53,443 bases of DNA from Hyphomicrobiaceae bacterium (GCA_021775775.1 JAJFHF010000101.1:1-53443), one strand, 5' to 3'; shown: positions 39,356 through 50,292, counted from the stretch's first letter. Notes: generated from the sequence alone by a model not told the origin. Program-made: numbers and translations.

Positions 39356-40387
39356 TTACAATTGAAGAGGCCTCAAACCCAGCCCCGCCTCATCATACTC
39401 ATGGGTGGGGTTTTCTGTCCGAATGGCAGATCGTAACAAAGCGGATCGTGCCCGTGGATTAAAGGAAATTTCTTCCCCTTTAGCTTTAACAGCTCTTTGG
39501 TTAACGATCTGGAAAGGCGGCGCATTTTCTTTATTAAGATCTGGTAAATGTCTGGATTGATTTGGCACACGCCCCCCAGAAACACGCAAATAAGTCTTAA
39601 CAATCCGATCCTCAAGGGAATGAAATGAAACAACCACCAACCGCCCGCCAGGTTTTAAAACACGACAAGCCGCGTTTAAACCACGTAATAATTCGCCCAA
39701 TTCATCATTCAAATAAATCCGCAACGCTTGAAACGAACGTGTGGCAGGGTGAATTTTATCTTGTGGTTTTTTAGGCATTATTTTTTCGATTAACTGTGCC
39801 AAGTCTCCCGTTTCTTGAAAGGGGGTCTCTTGGCGCCGCTCCACAATCGCGCGCGCAATGAGGCGAGATTTTCTCTCTTCTCCAAAACGAAACAAAACAT
39901 TGGCAATTTCCTCTTCGCTCAACCCATTGACCAAATCAGCCGCCGTTGGACCTGCTTGCGACATACGCATATCCAAAGGTCCGTTATTACGAAACGAAAA
40001 CCCGCGCCCCTCTTGATCAATTTGCATCGAAGAGACACCAATATCCAGTACAACCCCATCAACCAGATCAATACCAAGCCCGCTCAGATGATCTCGCATT
40101 TGAGAATAACGCCCCTGCACCAGATCTAACCGCGGACCAAATTCTTTTAACAAAGGGCGACCATCGCGCACCGCATCAGGGTCCTGGTCAATACCAATAA
40201 CCTTGCAAGAAGCCGCCTCTAAAATCTCACGCGAATAACCACCGGCACCAAAGGTACCATCAACAAAAATCTCATCATCTTTAGGAGCAATCAATTCAAG
40301 CATCGGTTTTAAAAGAACCGGAATGTGACGGTTGGTACCGCCCGCAAAGAAATTATCTTCAATATCTACCTTGCTAACCGTCATCAT
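39356..40387 (-). CDS. rsmH: 16S rRNA m4C1402 methyltransferase
   Basis: RsmH (MraW) adds the N4-methyl group to C1402 of 16S rRNA in the decoding centre. From the ATG at 40387 it has 343 residues; AAAGGG lies six bases upstream. An upstream TTG at 40405 is less likely because the ribosome site would then be inside the gene. Motifs are HIPVLLKPML at the N-terminus, the S-adenosylmethionine loop VDGTFGAGGYSREIL, DQDPDA, LDIGVSSMQIDQEGRGFSFRNNGPLDMRM, and SFHSLEDRIVK. It sits between mraZ and ftsL, the normal second gene of the cluster. Confidence 0.97.
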   Translation of the reverse strand: MMTVSKVDIEDNFFAGGTNRHIPVLLKPMLELIAPKDDEIFVDGTFGAGGYSREILEAASCKVIGIDQDPDAVRDGRPLLKEFGPRLDLVQGRYSQMRDHLSGLGIDLVDGVVLDIGVSSMQIDQEGRGFSFRNNGPLDMRMSQAGPTAADLVNGLSEEEIANVLFRFGEERKSRLIARAIVERRQETPFQETGDLAQLIEKIMPKKPQDKIHPATRSFQALRIYLNDELGELLRGLNAACRVLKPGGRLVVVSFHSLEDRIVKTYLRVSGGRVPNQSRHLPDLNKENAPPFQIVNQRAVKAKGEEISFNPRARSALLRSAIRTENPTHEYDEAGLGLRPLQL

Positions 40388-40452
40388 CCCAGACCCTTTA
40401 CACAACCAACATCACAACCCATTTAATTGTACTATAAAAATCATCATTAATC

Positions 40453-40959
40453 TTAAGTAGTTTTATCGTCTTTAAAATCGTCAACTTTGGCAGCATCAGT
40501 TATGTTTTTCTTTTTGGCTGACCCAAGCAACGCGCGCAAATCGCGCACCTTACTACGCGCCAATTGGCGCGCGTCTTCAAATTGTTTTGGTTCCCAAATT
40601 TGGAACTTATCACCCAGCCCGACAAACGTAACCGTGTTAGATAAACCAATCACATCACGCAACCTTTGCGGCAAAACGATGCGTCCATCGCTATCCAGCT
40701 TTAAATATTCACTTTCACCAAACAACGCAGTGGCCAATTGATCTTTTTCATCAGAATAAGGCGCTAATTCTTCCAACAAACCGCGAATATGTTTGACCAA
40801 ACGAGGCCCCCCCGCATCAAGGGCGGGCGCATCAAGCGCCGGGTGACAAAAAATTTCATCTGATTGTTCTTTGGCCAACACCGCACGAAAGGCTGCCGGA
40901 ACCGAAACGCGCCCCTTAGCATCAATCTTATTTGTAAAACTGGAAACAAACTCTTCCAT
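40453..40959 (-). CDS. mraZ: Transcriptional regulator MraZ
   Basis: MraZ is an AbrB-like DNA-binding protein that controls the dcw cluster, usually by binding TGGGN repeats before its own gene. The 168 residues (from the ATG at 40959; a TTG at 40965 would add two) carry both halves of the tandem fold, each with the DxxxR element: NKIDAKGRVSVPAAFR (about 10-25) and LKLDSDGRIVLPQRLRD (about 86-102). The C-terminal tail is longer and Lys/Asp-rich. It is the first gene of the cluster, and a box array lies 106-160 bases upstream of its start. Confidence 0.95.
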   Translation of the reverse strand: MEEFVSSFTNKIDAKGRVSVPAAFRAVLAKEQSDEIFCHPALDAPALDAGGPRLVKHIRGLLEELAPYSDEKDQLATALFGESEYLKLDSDGRIVLPQRLRDVIGLSNTVTFVGLGDKFQIWEPKQFEDARQLARSKVRDLRALLGSAKKKNITDAAKVDDFKDDKTT

Positions 40960-41064
40960 TAACAAAACACTCGCACAAAAAACAAAAAATTGGGGGAGGT
41001 CGCAGCAAATTCGGTGGCCTCATTGAAAGTGCGCTAAACCAACCCCCACCCCGCATCATCCGAT

Positions 41065-41119
41065 TGGGTATATATGGGATACTATGGAAAATTATGGGAG
41101 TCAATGGATTTTAATGGTT
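41065..41119. promoter_or_regulatory. Array of TGG-type repeats, probable MraZ operator
   Basis: Six TGG-led pentamers follow each other on the plus strand with exact 10-base spacing: TGGGT at 41065, TGGGA at 41075, TGGAA at 41085, TGGGA at 41095, TGGAT at 41105 and TGGTT at 41115. A degenerate AGGAT follows at 41125. E. coli MraZ binds three TGGGN repeats separated by five bases, the same geometry. That MraZ binds here is inference from position and pattern. Confidence 0.8.
41076..41104 (-). promoter_or_regulatory. Possible mraZ promoter overlapping the box array
   Basis: On the minus strand TTGACT (41104-41099) is followed after 17 bases by TATCCC (41081-41076), a good -35 with a weak -10. 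It would give a leader of roughly 110 bases before mraZ. It lies inside the repeat array, so a bound MraZ would block it. Confidence 0.45.
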
Positions 41120-41306
41120 AATTAAGGATTTAAAATGGTTTTCCACACCCCTTAATTTTGAGAGTTCAATCTATGACCATCATAGAAAAGTGAATGAACC
41201 CCATAGCTAATGGTCCCCCTCCCCAGCTATCACAGGCGCAACAATTGACACTGCGTGACAGCCCAGATAAATCAATGGCAACCATCAGTGATAGGAAAGA
41301 GACAAA

Positions 41307-41702
41307 ATGAGCCTGACCGCGCAAACAAGTTTCACGGTTACATCATGGGAAGAAAAACCCTATGAGGGCAGCACTGATGAACTCAAAATCACCCAAGCTC
41401 TGGTTACAAAAAATTACACAGGTGATATTGAAGGTGTAGGCTCGGTCATCTACATCATGAAACACCAAGCCGATGGCACAGCCAGTTTTATTGGCTTAGA
41501 GCAAATTAACGGGACGCTCAAAGGTCAAGCGGGAAGTTTTGCAATAGAGCAAACTGGCCATTTTGATGGCAAAGAAGCCAAAGGCACATGCCAGATAAAG
41601 ACCGGCGCCGGTACTGGCGACTTAGCCCACCTTGCAGGAAATGGAAATTTTAGTGCCCCTGTCGGCATGCTTGGAAATATGAATTTGAACTATAATATAT
41701 AG
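41307..41702 (+). CDS. DUF3224 domain protein
   Basis: This 131-residue protein matches the DUF3224 pattern: a small allene-oxide-cyclase-like beta barrel with unknown function. Visible are the opening FTVTSWEEKPY, then ITQALVTKNYTGDIEGVGSVIYIM, FIGLEQINGTLKGQAGSFAIEQTGHFDG and the closing GTGDLAHLAGNGNF. There is no signal peptide, so it is probably cytosolic. AGGAAAGAG lies upstream of the ATG. It stands alone, upstream of and in the same direction as the antiporter gene after a 114-base gap. The high content of Thr and Gly is normal for the family. Confidence 0.85.
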   Translation: MSLTAQTSFTVTSWEEKPYEGSTDELKITQALVTKNYTGDIEGVGSVIYIMKHQADGTASFIGLEQINGTLKGQAGSFAIEQTGHFDGKEAKGTCQIKTGAGTGDLAHLAGNGNFSAPVGMLGNMNLNYNI

Positions 41703-41816
41703 TCTCTAAGCCGCAAAAAAATTTGTCACGTTATAAAATAAAAACGAACAATTTCATTATTCCTAGAATATACTCACTTTCATCTTAAATTTTATGTCGA
41801 TTAAGGACACCCAAAA

Positions 41817-43685
41817 ATGACCGATGTCTTGTTACTTGCTTTTATTTTTTTAATAGCCGGTATAATCGCGGTCCCCATTGCGGCACATCTTAAATTGGGG
41901 TCAGTCCTTGGTTATCTAATCGCTGGCATCCTCATCAGCCCCCTTCTCACCTTCCTTCATGTCGATGTCATATCAATCCAGCACTTTGCAGAATTTGGTG
42001 TTGTTATGATGCTGTTCTTGATCGGTCTAGAACTTGACCCAAAATTACTTTGGTCTATGCGCGGACAATTATTTGGTCTGGGTGGCGGACAAGTAATATT
42101 AAGCGCCGGCGCTGTCATGATTATAGCTATGATTTTGGGACAACCATTAAAAATAGCTTTAGCTATCGGTCTCGTTTTAGCGCTCTCATCAACCGCGATT
42201 GTATTACAAACATTAAATGAAAAGGGGTTGATAAAAAGTGACGGTGGGCAAGCAAGTTTTTCAGTATTATTATTTCAAGACATCGCTGTCATCCCAATGC
42301 TAGCCCTCATTCCCTTACTGGCCATGCCAGAGCTAATAGACCTCACCCCCAACCTTGTTGGAGACCACGCGGATAAGGGAACTGAGCACGCAACCAGCAT
42401 GAGCTTAATCGACGGCCTAAAAGGGTGGCAAACAGCATTGGTTACAATCAGTGCCATCGCCGCCATTATCATAGTCGGAAATTTTCTAACCGGCCCCTTC
42501 TTTCGCTACATTTCCTTGGCCAATCTGCCAGAACTTTTCACCGCAACTGCCCTTATGATGGTTATAGGCATAGCCCTCTTAATGTCACTCGTTGGGCTGT
42601 CCCCAGCTCTGGGCACATTCCTTGCCGGTGTAGTCCTGGCCAATAGTGAATACCGACATGAACTAGAATCAGACATCGCCCCCTTTAAGGGCCTATTACT
42701 CGGTCTATTTTTCATGACTGTAGGGGCAAGTATAAATTTTGCGCTCCTATCTGAAAATTTCGCATCAATTCTTGCCCTAACAATTGGCTTAATGACTTTA
42801 AAAGCCATCATTTTATTGATCTTGGGCTGGGGCTTCAAACTGAAGGGAGCAGATAAATGGCTCTTGGCTTTAGGGCTCTCACAAGCAGGTGAGTTTGGGT
42901 TTGTCTTACTGTCCTTTACAGTTCAAAACGCTGTAATTCCAGCGCCCATCGCAGACCAACTCTTGTTAGTCGTCGCCCTCTCCATGCTTTTGACACCACT
43001 GCTTTTTATACTCTACGATCGGATAATCCTCCCTCGTTACAACACCCCCCAAAACAAAACACCCGACAAGATAGAAAAACACAATAACATTATCATTGCA
43101 GGTCACGGACGAGTGGGCGGTGTGGTCAATCGAATGCTCAAAGGGGCTGGTTTTGATACAACAGTCATTGACTTCAGTTCCAAACAACTGAAACTGATCT
43201 CCAAATTTGGGTTTCATGCTTATTTTGGTGACGCAACACGCCCCGACCTCCTTCACTCGGCAGGCATTAACCAAGCAAAGCTCTTTGTTATAGCCATTGA
43301 TGACAAGGAACAAATAACGCAGCTAACAAAATATGCGATCAAACATTATCCCCACTTACACATAATTGCGCGCGCTGTGAATCGCAATCATGTCTATGAG
43401 CTATACGCCATTGGTTGCCGCGACATCATACGCGAAACTTATGACAGCTCCATCCGCATGGGCCGATCTGCCTATGAAGCCTTGGGCGCCACTCCAAATC
43501 AAGCCGAGCGAATGAAAAATACTTATGACACACTTGATCGCAAAAGAATTACAACCATGGCGCAGCATTTTGATCCCAGTTTACCACTCCATGAAAACGA
43601 AACTTACATGGCCAAAATACGTGAGACATCTGAGCTTTGGGAAAAAGACCTCAACGATCAATTAAACAAAATTTTAAAAGAATAA
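41817..43685 (+). CDS. KefB/KefC-type cation/proton antiporter with RCK domain
   Basis: This is a monovalent cation:proton antiporter-2 family protein, probably moving potassium out against protons. The 622 residues comprise about 12-13 membrane helices (1-390), with GVVMMLFLIGLELDPKLLW and the ALSSTAIVLQTL motif typical of Kef proteins, then a TrkA-N/RCK nucleotide-binding domain starting IIAGHGRVGGVVNRML near residue 424. In E. coli KefC this domain is held closed by glutathione and opened by glutathione adducts. A glutathione S-transferase gene lies convergent next door. The ribosome site AAGGA precedes the ATG. Confidence 0.92.
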   Translation: MTDVLLLAFIFLIAGIIAVPIAAHLKLGSVLGYLIAGILISPLLTFLHVDVISIQHFAEFGVVMMLFLIGLELDPKLLWSMRGQLFGLGGGQVILSAGAVMIIAMILGQPLKIALAIGLVLALSSTAIVLQTLNEKGLIKSDGGQASFSVLLFQDIAVIPMLALIPLLAMPELIDLTPNLVGDHADKGTEHATSMSLIDGLKGWQTALVTISAIAAIIIVGNFLTGPFFRYISLANLPELFTATALMMVIGIALLMSLVGLSPALGTFLAGVVLANSEYRHELESDIAPFKGLLLGLFFMTVGASINFALLSENFASILALTIGLMTLKAIILLILGWGFKLKGADKWLLALGLSQAGEFGFVLLSFTVQNAVIPAPIADQLLLVVALSMLLTPLLFILYDRIILPRYNTPQNKTPDKIEKHNNIIIAGHGRVGGVVNRMLKGAGFDTTVIDFSSKQLKLISKFGFHAYFGDATRPDLLHSAGINQAKLFVIAIDDKEQITQLTKYAIKHYPHLHIIARAVNRNHVYELYAIGCRDIIRETYDSSIRMGRSAYEALGATPNQAERMKNTYDTLDRKRITTMAQHFDPSLPLHENETYMAKIRETSELWEKDLNDQLNKILKE

Positions 43686-43777
43686 AGCAATCTGCAAAAA
43701 TGAAATAACATACGCCCAGCACCCCCCAGTTCCCATTTCAAAGTCACGAAGTTTAAGCTTTAAAGGCACCCAAAAAT

Positions 43778-44389
43778 TTAAGCCACCGGCTCACCTTCAA
43801 AAGGAACGGTTGTTTGCATGGAGGGACGTAACCGCATATCTTGATACCAAGCAGAAAGTTCAGAGTGACGGTCACGCCATTTCAAATGCGGCAAACGAAA
43901 ATCCACAAAACCAAGCGCACAAGCAATAGCAATATGCCCAATATTTAGTTGTGCATCCATGCTTTTCACAAGTTTAGCCGCAACCCCAACACCGCGTGCA
44001 ACGGTTAATTCATCGCGCATAATTATTTCTTTTACTTGCTTATCTTGAGGGCGGCGGCGCTCTAAAAGAGGACGAATGCCAACATCAATCATATTATCTG
44101 CATGAGCTTGCGCCTGCAAAACGATCCAACGATTAACACCCTCAGGCACAAATTTAGGCCCTTGCATGGTGCTATCAATATAATCAGCAATAAGAGCACT
44201 ATCATAAAACACCACACCATTCGTCAAAACCAATGCTGGCACCCGGCTCAAAGGATTGAGGGCCAATAGCTCATCCTTAGAGTCCCAAGGATTATGCATC
44301 TCAACCTCAATATCATCAAAGCCTTTCTCAATCAGCAAAACGCGAATTTTACGAGCAAAAGGTGATGTGGTGCTAGCAATTAACTTCAT
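43778..44389 (-). CDS. Glutathione S-transferase family protein
   Basis: This 203-residue cytosolic protein has the two-domain glutathione S-transferase layout. The N-terminal thioredoxin-like domain starts MKLIASTTSPFARKIRVLL, with Ser/Pro-Phe-Ala-Arg in the active-site turn; NPLSRVPAL holds the cis-proline that binds the glutathione backbone, and FYDSALIADYID carries the Ser/Asp that bind its gamma-glutamyl part. The helical C-terminal domain follows. The substrate is unknown. The GGGG ribosome site is seven bases upstream of the ATG. It converges with the Kef-type antiporter gene and is followed upstream by rnpB. Confidence 0.92.
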   Translation of the reverse strand: MKLIASTTSPFARKIRVLLIEKGFDDIEVEMHNPWDSKDELLALNPLSRVPALVLTNGVVFYDSALIADYIDSTMQGPKFVPEGVNRWIVLQAQAHADNMIDVGIRPLLERRRPQDKQVKEIIMRDELTVARGVGVAAKLVKSMDAQLNIGHIAIACALGFVDFRLPHLKWRDRHSELSAWYQDMRLRPSMQTTVPFEGEPVA

Positions 44390-44547
44390 ACAGAAACCCC
44401 AATATTTTAAAATAAATCAGAACACAAAAATCACTCTTGATAGTTAAAAACAACTCTCTTTAGAAAGTTTCAGTCTGATAATTCACTCATCATGTCAAGG
44501 TAAATCACCCAATGAAAAATATTTTTACAAAAACAAACGTTATTAAA

Positions 44548-44944
<397 letters not shown>

Positions 44945-44974
44945 GGCCGAATGTGACAACCCCAAGCCTTCCCG

Positions 44975-45754
44975 TCAAGCCTTTATCTGATCATGCAACA
45001 AATCAATTAACGCCGTTGTTTCACCGTCCAAAACACCGCTCACCAAACCTTGTCGAAAATGACGCTGAAACGCAGTGACAACCAAGACCGTGCGATCATC
45101 AAACACCCCTGTCACCTCCAATCCATAACCAATCACACTTAGCTGTTGTTGAACCAAACGGATGCCCCTCTCATCAAGGTCACCCATAGGGCCAACCTCA
45201 CTCCCTCCAAGCTCAACCCAAAGCCCAACCCCTTCATTTGCCAAGGCTTTCCAGTCAAAATGAGCACCAGGATCTTGCTTGCGATGCGGAGCAACATCAG
45301 AATGCGCCAACACACGAGACGGGGGAATATTGTGGCGCCGCACAATATCTTTGCTAAGATCAATCACAGCCGCCATTTGGCGGCGCCCATAAGCCGGCAC
45401 ACGAGCCAAAGCGGCCCCTTGATTTTGAATCTCGATACCAATTGAGCATGAGTTAATATCACACTCGCCATCCCAAAAGGCATCGCCGGCATGCCAGGCA
45501 CGATAGTCTTCGCCAACCAACTGAAAAATCTCTCCCTCCCCATCTATCAGATAATGAGAAGAGACCCCTGCGTCTTTAGACGTTAACAACTCTAGCGCAT
45601 AAGCATTTGTAGGCGTCGCCGTATAGTGCAAGAGCAACAAATCAACGGACCTGTTGTTTAATCGTTTTTCAAAATTAGGCGAAGGCACCCAGCACTCAGC
45701 CTTTAACAAATCTGTATCATTCGGCATCTTAATTTCAGGCAAAGAACAACTCAA
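44975..45754 (-). CDS. ampD: N-acetylmuramoyl-L-alanine amidase (AmpD-like)
   Basis: This zinc amidase cuts between MurNAc and the stem peptide, in AmpD proteins acting on recycled muropeptides. The 259 residues show the Amidase_2 fold with zinc ligands His43 (LLLHYTATP), His151 (LAHSDVAPHRKQDPG) and Asp161, matching E. coli AmpD His34, His154 and Asp164. A C-terminal peptidoglycan-binding domain follows (about 190-255, with LVQQQLSVIGYGLEVTGVFDDRT), so it resembles the AmiD/AmpD hybrids seen in Rhizobiales. There is no signal peptide. Its ATG overlaps the stop of the DnaJ-like gene (ATGA), indicating coupling. Confidence 0.93.
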   Translation of the reverse strand: MSCSLPEIKMPNDTDLLKAECWVPSPNFEKRLNNRSVDLLLLHYTATPTNAYALELLTSKDAGVSSHYLIDGEGEIFQLVGEDYRAWHAGDAFWDGECDINSCSIGIEIQNQGAALARVPAYGRRQMAAVIDLSKDIVRRHNIPPSRVLAHSDVAPHRKQDPGAHFDWKALANEGVGLWVELGGSEVGPMGDLDERGIRLVQQQLSVIGYGLEVTGVFDDRTVLVVTAFQRHFRQGLVSGVLDGETTALIDLLHDQIKA

Positions 45755-46470
45755 AGCTGACGCTCCTTCACGATCACATCATAGGCCTCATTAATCACCT
45801 TCAAACGCTCTGTTGCAATGCCCAAAAATTCCTCTGGCACCCCGCGGCCAATTAAAATATCCGGATGATTTTCTTTAACAAGCGTATGATACCGTGCCTT
45901 TAAATCCTCATTGCTAATCCCAACAGGCACCCCCAAAACATCATACGGGTTATTGCCAACATCACGAACATGACGCACTTTAATAGACTCAAACTCTTCA
46001 TGGCTAAATCCAAAAATATCTGCCACCTGCTCTAAATAATCTATCTCATGCGGGTGCAAAACATTGTCAGCTTTCGCAATATGAAACAGCCCATCTAAAA
46101 CATCTTGTAGAGTTGGCTTATCATCGCTCATTAAATCAGCCAACTGGCGCGCATAAGCTTCAAAGCCAGCAACATCTTGTTTCGCCAAATCAAACAAGCG
46201 TGCCACATTCTTCATATCATCTTCAGGCACCTTAAACACTTCACGAAAGGCATAAACCTCATCGCGCACAACAACCCCATCCGCCTTGGCAATTTTAGCG
46301 CCAAGCGCAATCACCCCAACGGTAAAGACCACTTCTTTTTCAGATGGGCGTTCCTCACCCAGCCATTGATCAAGTGTAAAATGGCCCGCAACCAACCCCA
46401 GCACGCCGCCAAGCGGACCGCCAATCATTAACCCTGCAGCACCACCTGCCAGCTTGCCCCATAAAGACAT
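45751..46470 (-). CDS. djlA: DjlA-like co-chaperone (TerB plus DnaJ domain)
   Basis: This is a membrane-associated DnaJ-like co-chaperone. The 239 residues have a Gly-rich hydrophobic N-terminus (about 7-28, GGAAGLMIGGPLGGVLGLVAGH) that may anchor or associate with membrane, as in DjlA, then a TerB-like helical domain (about 45-155) and a C-terminal J domain with NPYDVLGV and HPD at 202-204, needed to stimulate DnaK. The ribosome site AAAGGGAA precedes the ATG. It is coupled to the AmpD-like gene, and the pair upstream of rnpB and mraZ is common in Rhizobiales. Confidence 0.93.
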   Translation of the reverse strand: MSLWGKLAGGAAGLMIGGPLGGVLGLVAGHFTLDQWLGEERPSEKEVVFTVGVIALGAKIAKADGVVVRDEVYAFREVFKVPEDDMKNVARLFDLAKQDVAGFEAYARQLADLMSDDKPTLQDVLDGLFHIAKADNVLHPHEIDYLEQVADIFGFSHEEFESIKVRHVRDVGNNPYDVLGVPVGISNEDLKARYHTLVKENHPDILIGRGVPEEFLGIATERLKVINEAYDVIVKERQL

Positions 46471-46581
46471 TGAATTCCCTTTCCAGTGAACCGCCTATCC
46501 GTTAAACTCATAGTATAAATATCGAATTTTAAGATCTTTTGATACCCTAAAGCAGCAACTAACTCACACATAGCCCCTTTT

Positions 46582-49500
46582 ATGTCAAACCAGTGCAATT
46601 CAAACAAACAATGGTCATTTTTCATTGACCGTGGTGGCACCTTCACAGATATCATTGCCATCACGCCACAAGGAGAGAAATGCGCTCTAAAATTACTCTC
46701 CGAAAACCCTGACCAATACCAAGATGCAGCCATTGAAGGCATACACCGTTTGGCAGGCATTCCTCAAACCAGCCCGACCCCCAAAGACCTTATCGCACAG
46801 GTTCGCATGGGCACCACTGTCGCAACCAACGCCCTCCTTCAACAAAAAGGTGAACCCACGCTTTTGCTCACCAGTGAGGGCTTAAAGGACTGCATAGAAA
46901 TTGGCACACAGGCCAGAGACGATATCTTCGCCCTCAACATCAAAAAACCCAAAATGCTCTATGAAACATCTGTAGCTTTAAAGGAACGGGTCTCAAGCGA
47001 TGGAACGATCATCACCCCCCTTGATGAAGAGCACGCCCGGAACATTTTACAAAGCCACTACAAACAAGGCCTGCGCGCCGTGGCCATCCTATTCATACAC
47101 GCATACCAATTCCCCGCACATGAAAAAACAGTGGCAAAACTGGCCAAAGAAATCGGGTACACCCAAATCTCTACCAGCCATGAAGTGAGCCCACTGATAA
47201 AATACATCACCCGCGGCGACACCACCATCGTTGACGCGTATCTCACCCCCATCTTGAACAACTACACAACAAAAATTGCCAGCAAGCTCGACACAAAACG
47301 CACCAACACAAAACTGTGGTTCATGACATCGGCTGGCACCTTGACCCCACCAGATAAATTTCGCGGCAAAGATGCCATCCTGTCAGGCCCCGCCGGCGGC
47401 ATTGTTGGCGCGGCCAAAACCGCACAAACCAACGGGTTTGAGAAAATCATCTGTTTCGACATGGGTGGCACCTCAACAGATGTCGCCCTCTTTAATGGCA
47501 ATTACGATTTAAGCTTAGAAACCAACATTGCCGGGCACCGCCTCCAATCCCCCATGTTAGCCATTCACACGGTGGCTGCCGGCGGTGGCTCTGTTCTCAC
47601 CTTTACCAATAACAGAATGAGTGTCGGCCCACAAAGCGCTGGTGCCAATCCAGGCCCAGCCTGCTACCGCCAAGGCGGGCCCTTAACCATCACTGACGCA
47701 AATTTAATGACCGGCCGCCTCACTCCCCGAACCTTCCCGCATATCTTTGGAAAACACCAAGATCAACCCCTAGATCAAACCATCGTTACAAAAGCTTTTG
47801 AAAGCTTAAGCAAAACAATCAATCAAGCCAGTGGTCAAAGCTTAAGCCCACAAGCCATCGCCCAAGGCTATATCGACATTGCCAACCAAAATATGGCCGC
47901 CGCCATCAAAAAAATCTCCATTGAACGCGGCATAGACATCCAAGATTACACCCTCCAATGCTATGGCGGGGCCGGCGGCCAACATGCAGCCGCCATCGCC
48001 CAAAGTTTAGGCATTTCAAAAATTTTCATTCATGGCCTGAGCGGGGTTTTATCTGCCTATGGCATGGGCTTAGCCACCCAAGCGAACCGAGCGCGCAAGC
48101 GGCTCAATAGGCCTCTCAAAGGCGCAAGCCTCAAAGAACTATCACAACAAGCCCAAGACTTAAGCACCAAAGCAAAAAAAGACCTCAGCGCGCAAGACAA
48201 CCAGACACGAACTACAACCCATTGCTATCTGGCCTACAAAGGGGTGGAGACAAAACTCCCAATACTTTTAAACAAACCAGAACAAATGCATCAAGAATTT
48301 GAAGCAGCCCACCAAACCCACTTTGGTTTCTTGCAACAAAACACACCCATCATCATCGAACATATGGAAGTTGAAGTCGCCCAAATCAGCAATGAAGAAC
48401 GCCAACATGAAGAGCAACAAAACTTCCTCAATTCAGACCCCCAAGCGCACCTAACAACGCCCACTCAAATCGACATATTTGAACAAGACAGCTGGCACAA
48501 AGCCTCTCTCTATGACGAGCGAACAAACCTCTCTCTTCAACCAGGCGCTACCCAAACAGGCCCTGCCCTTTTGGTTGCCTCCAATCAAACAGTCTATGCC
48601 CCTAGCAATTGGTCAATGACCAAAACGCCAAACGGCCATATCATCCTGGAACGGACCCATAAAGAGCAAACCAAACCCAATATCGATACCAAAAAAGCAG
48701 ACCCCGTGCGCCTAGAGCTGTTTAACAATCTTTTTATGTCAATAGCAGAACAGATGGGCGAGGCCCTGCGCGCCACCGCCCAATCAGTGAACATTAAAGA
48801 ACGCCTTGATTTTTCCTGCGCCATATTTGACCCCAATGGCAACCTGATCGCCAACGCCCCGCACATGCCCGTTCACTTAGGCTCAATGGACCAAGCTGTC
48901 ATCTCAATCATAAAAGCCAACTTGAAAACCTCTAACAAACCAAACATCACACAAGATGATGCCTTCATGATCAACGCGCCTTATAGCGGCGGTACGCACT
49001 TACCAGATATCACCGTCATCACTCCCGTCTTTGATCAAGACCAGCTCATTGCCTTTGTGGCCGCCCGTGGCCATCACGCAGACATAGGCGGCATCACGCC
49101 AGGTTCAATGAGCCCCAACGCCACCACCATTCATCAAGAAGGCGTCTCATTTGAAAATTTTCACTTAGTCAAAAAGGGGCGATTCCAAGAACAGGCTGTC
49201 AAAAAACTTCTCACTGATCATCCCTACCCAGCGCGCAACCCAGATCAAAACATCGCCGATTTAAAAGCCCAACTCGCGGCCTGTTCAAAAGGGGTCAAAG
49301 AATTAAAAACCGCCAGCACTCAATTTGGCACCAACGTGGTAAGTGCCTATATGGGCTTTGTGCAGACCCAAGCTGAAACCGCAGTTAAAGCCCTGATCAA
49401 ACGCATCGCCACGAATAAGCTAGATGGGCTTTTCAAAGGCAGCTATCAGCTAACAACCGATCAAGGCTCAACCATAGCCGTGACCATCACACCAGACCCC

Positions 49501-50292
49501 ATAAAAGAACAACTAACCATCGACTTCACCGGCACCAGCGCCCAAACCAATGATAATTTCAACGCCCCAGCCCCCATAACCCGCGCTTCTGTTTTATATG
49601 TTTTACGCACACTTGTGGCCGCCAACATCCCCATGAATGCCGGCTGTTTAGCCCCGATCACCCTCATCATCCCTGAAAAATCCTTGCTGGCACCCCAATT
49701 TCCAGCCGCTGTCGTGGCAGGCAATGTCGAGACCAGCCAAGCGCTGACCAATTGTCTTTATGGGGCATTTGGCTGTTTAGGTCTGGCCCAAGGCACCATG
49801 AACAACCTAACCTTTGGCAATGACACCCTCCAATATTATGAAACCATCTGCTCAGGGGCACCAGCTGGCCCTCCCTATAATGGCAAGCAAGGTTTTGATG
49901 GTGCCAGCGCCGTCCACACCCACATGACAAATTCTCGTTTAACCGACCCAGAAATTCTAGAAACCCGATATCCCGTACTTTTAAAAGATTTCTCCATCCA
50001 GCACGGCTCGGGTGGCAAAGGCAAATACTGCGCTGGCGATGGCATCAAACGCACCATAGTCTTTCATGCCCCGATGCAACTGGCCCTATTAACTGGATAT
50101 CGTGAACAAGCCATCCCCGGCATCAATGGAGGGCAACCAGGAGAAAAAGGTCAAAACTTATTAATCAGCCAAACAGGCCAGACGGCCAAACTCAAAAGCT
50201 GTTGTGAGATAGACATAAAAACAGGGGAAAGCATCACCATAATCACCCCCACCGGCGGCGGTTTTGAAAAAATTAGCAATCATGATCAATAA
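46582..50292 (+). CDS. Fused hydantoinase/5-oxoprolinase (HyuA-HyuB)
   Basis: This 1236-residue protein fuses the two subunits of ATP-dependent hydantoinases/5-oxoprolinases, as in the eukaryotic OPLAH. The first half (about 1-690) is HyuA-like: [15 protein letters not shown] at residues 13-27, [23 protein letters not shown], and the ATPase motif [12 protein letters not shown] near 293-304. The second half begins near 705 ([20 protein letters not shown]) and has [17 protein letters not shown] and the GHHADIGG and GSMSPNA motifs of HyuB. It probably cleaves 5-oxoproline or a similar lactam with ATP, in glutathione recycling. Substrate assignment is inference. No clear ribosome site precedes the ATG. 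It stands alone on its strand. Confidence 0.93.
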   Translation: MSNQCNSNKQWSFFIDRGGTFTDIIAITPQGEKCALKLLSENPDQYQDAAIEGIHRLAGIPQTSPTPKDLIAQVRMGTTVATNALLQQKGEPTLLLTSEGLKDCIEIGTQARDDIFALNIKKPKMLYETSVALKERVSSDGTIITPLDEEHARNILQSHYKQGLRAVAILFIHAYQFPAHEKTVAKLAKEIGYTQISTSHEVSPLIKYITRGDTTIVDAYLTPILNNYTTKIASKLDTKRTNTKLWFMTSAGTLTPPDKFRGKDAILSGPAGGIVGAAKTAQTNGFEKIICFDMGGTSTDVALFNGNYDLSLETNIAGHRLQSPMLAIHTVAAGGGSVLTFTNNRMSVGPQSAGANPGPACYRQGGPLTITDANLMTGRLTPRTFPHIFGKHQDQPLDQTIVTKAFESLSKTINQASGQSLSPQAIAQGYIDIANQNMAAAIKKISIERGIDIQDYTLQCYGGAGGQHAAAIAQSLGISKIFIHGLSGVLSAYGMGLATQANRARKRLNRPLKGASLKELSQQAQDLSTKAKKDLSAQDNQTRTTTHCYLAYKGVETKLPILLNKPEQMHQEFEAAHQTHFGFLQQNTPIIIEHMEVEVAQISNEERQHEEQQNFLNSDPQAHLTTPTQIDIFEQDSWHKASLYDERTNLSLQPGATQTGPALLVASNQTVYAPSNWSMTKTPNGHIILERTHKEQTKPNIDTKKADPVRLELFNNLFMSIAEQMGEALRATAQSVNIKERLDFSCAIFDPNGNLIANAPHMPVHLGSMDQAVISIIKANLKTSNKPNITQDDAFMINAPYSGGTHLPDITVITPVFDQDQLIAFVAARGHHADIGGITPGSMSPNATTIHQEGVSFENFHLVKKGRFQEQAVKKLLTDHPYPARNPDQNIADLKAQLAACSKGVKELKTASTQFGTNVVSAYMGFVQTQAETAVKALIKRIATNKLDGLFKGSYQLTTDQGSTIAVTITPDPIKEQLTIDFTGTSAQTNDNFNAPAPITRASVLYVLRTLVAANIPMNAGCLAPITLIIPEKSLLAPQFPAAVVAGNVETSQALTNCLYGAFGCLGLAQGTMNNLTFGNDTLQYYETICSGAPAGPPYNGKQGFDGASAVHTHMTNSRLTDPEILETRYPVLLKDFSIQHGSGGKGKYCAGDGIKRTIVFHAPMQLALLTGYREQAIPGINGGQPGEKGQNLLISQTGQTAKLKSCCEIDIKTGESITIITPTGGGFEKISNHDQ

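Noticed and set aside
40800-40850. Repeated PALDA-like segment in mraZ taken as a local duplication
   Set aside because: Similar double LDA/LDAGG segments occur in other alphaproteobacterial MraZ proteins, so it is ordinary for the family.
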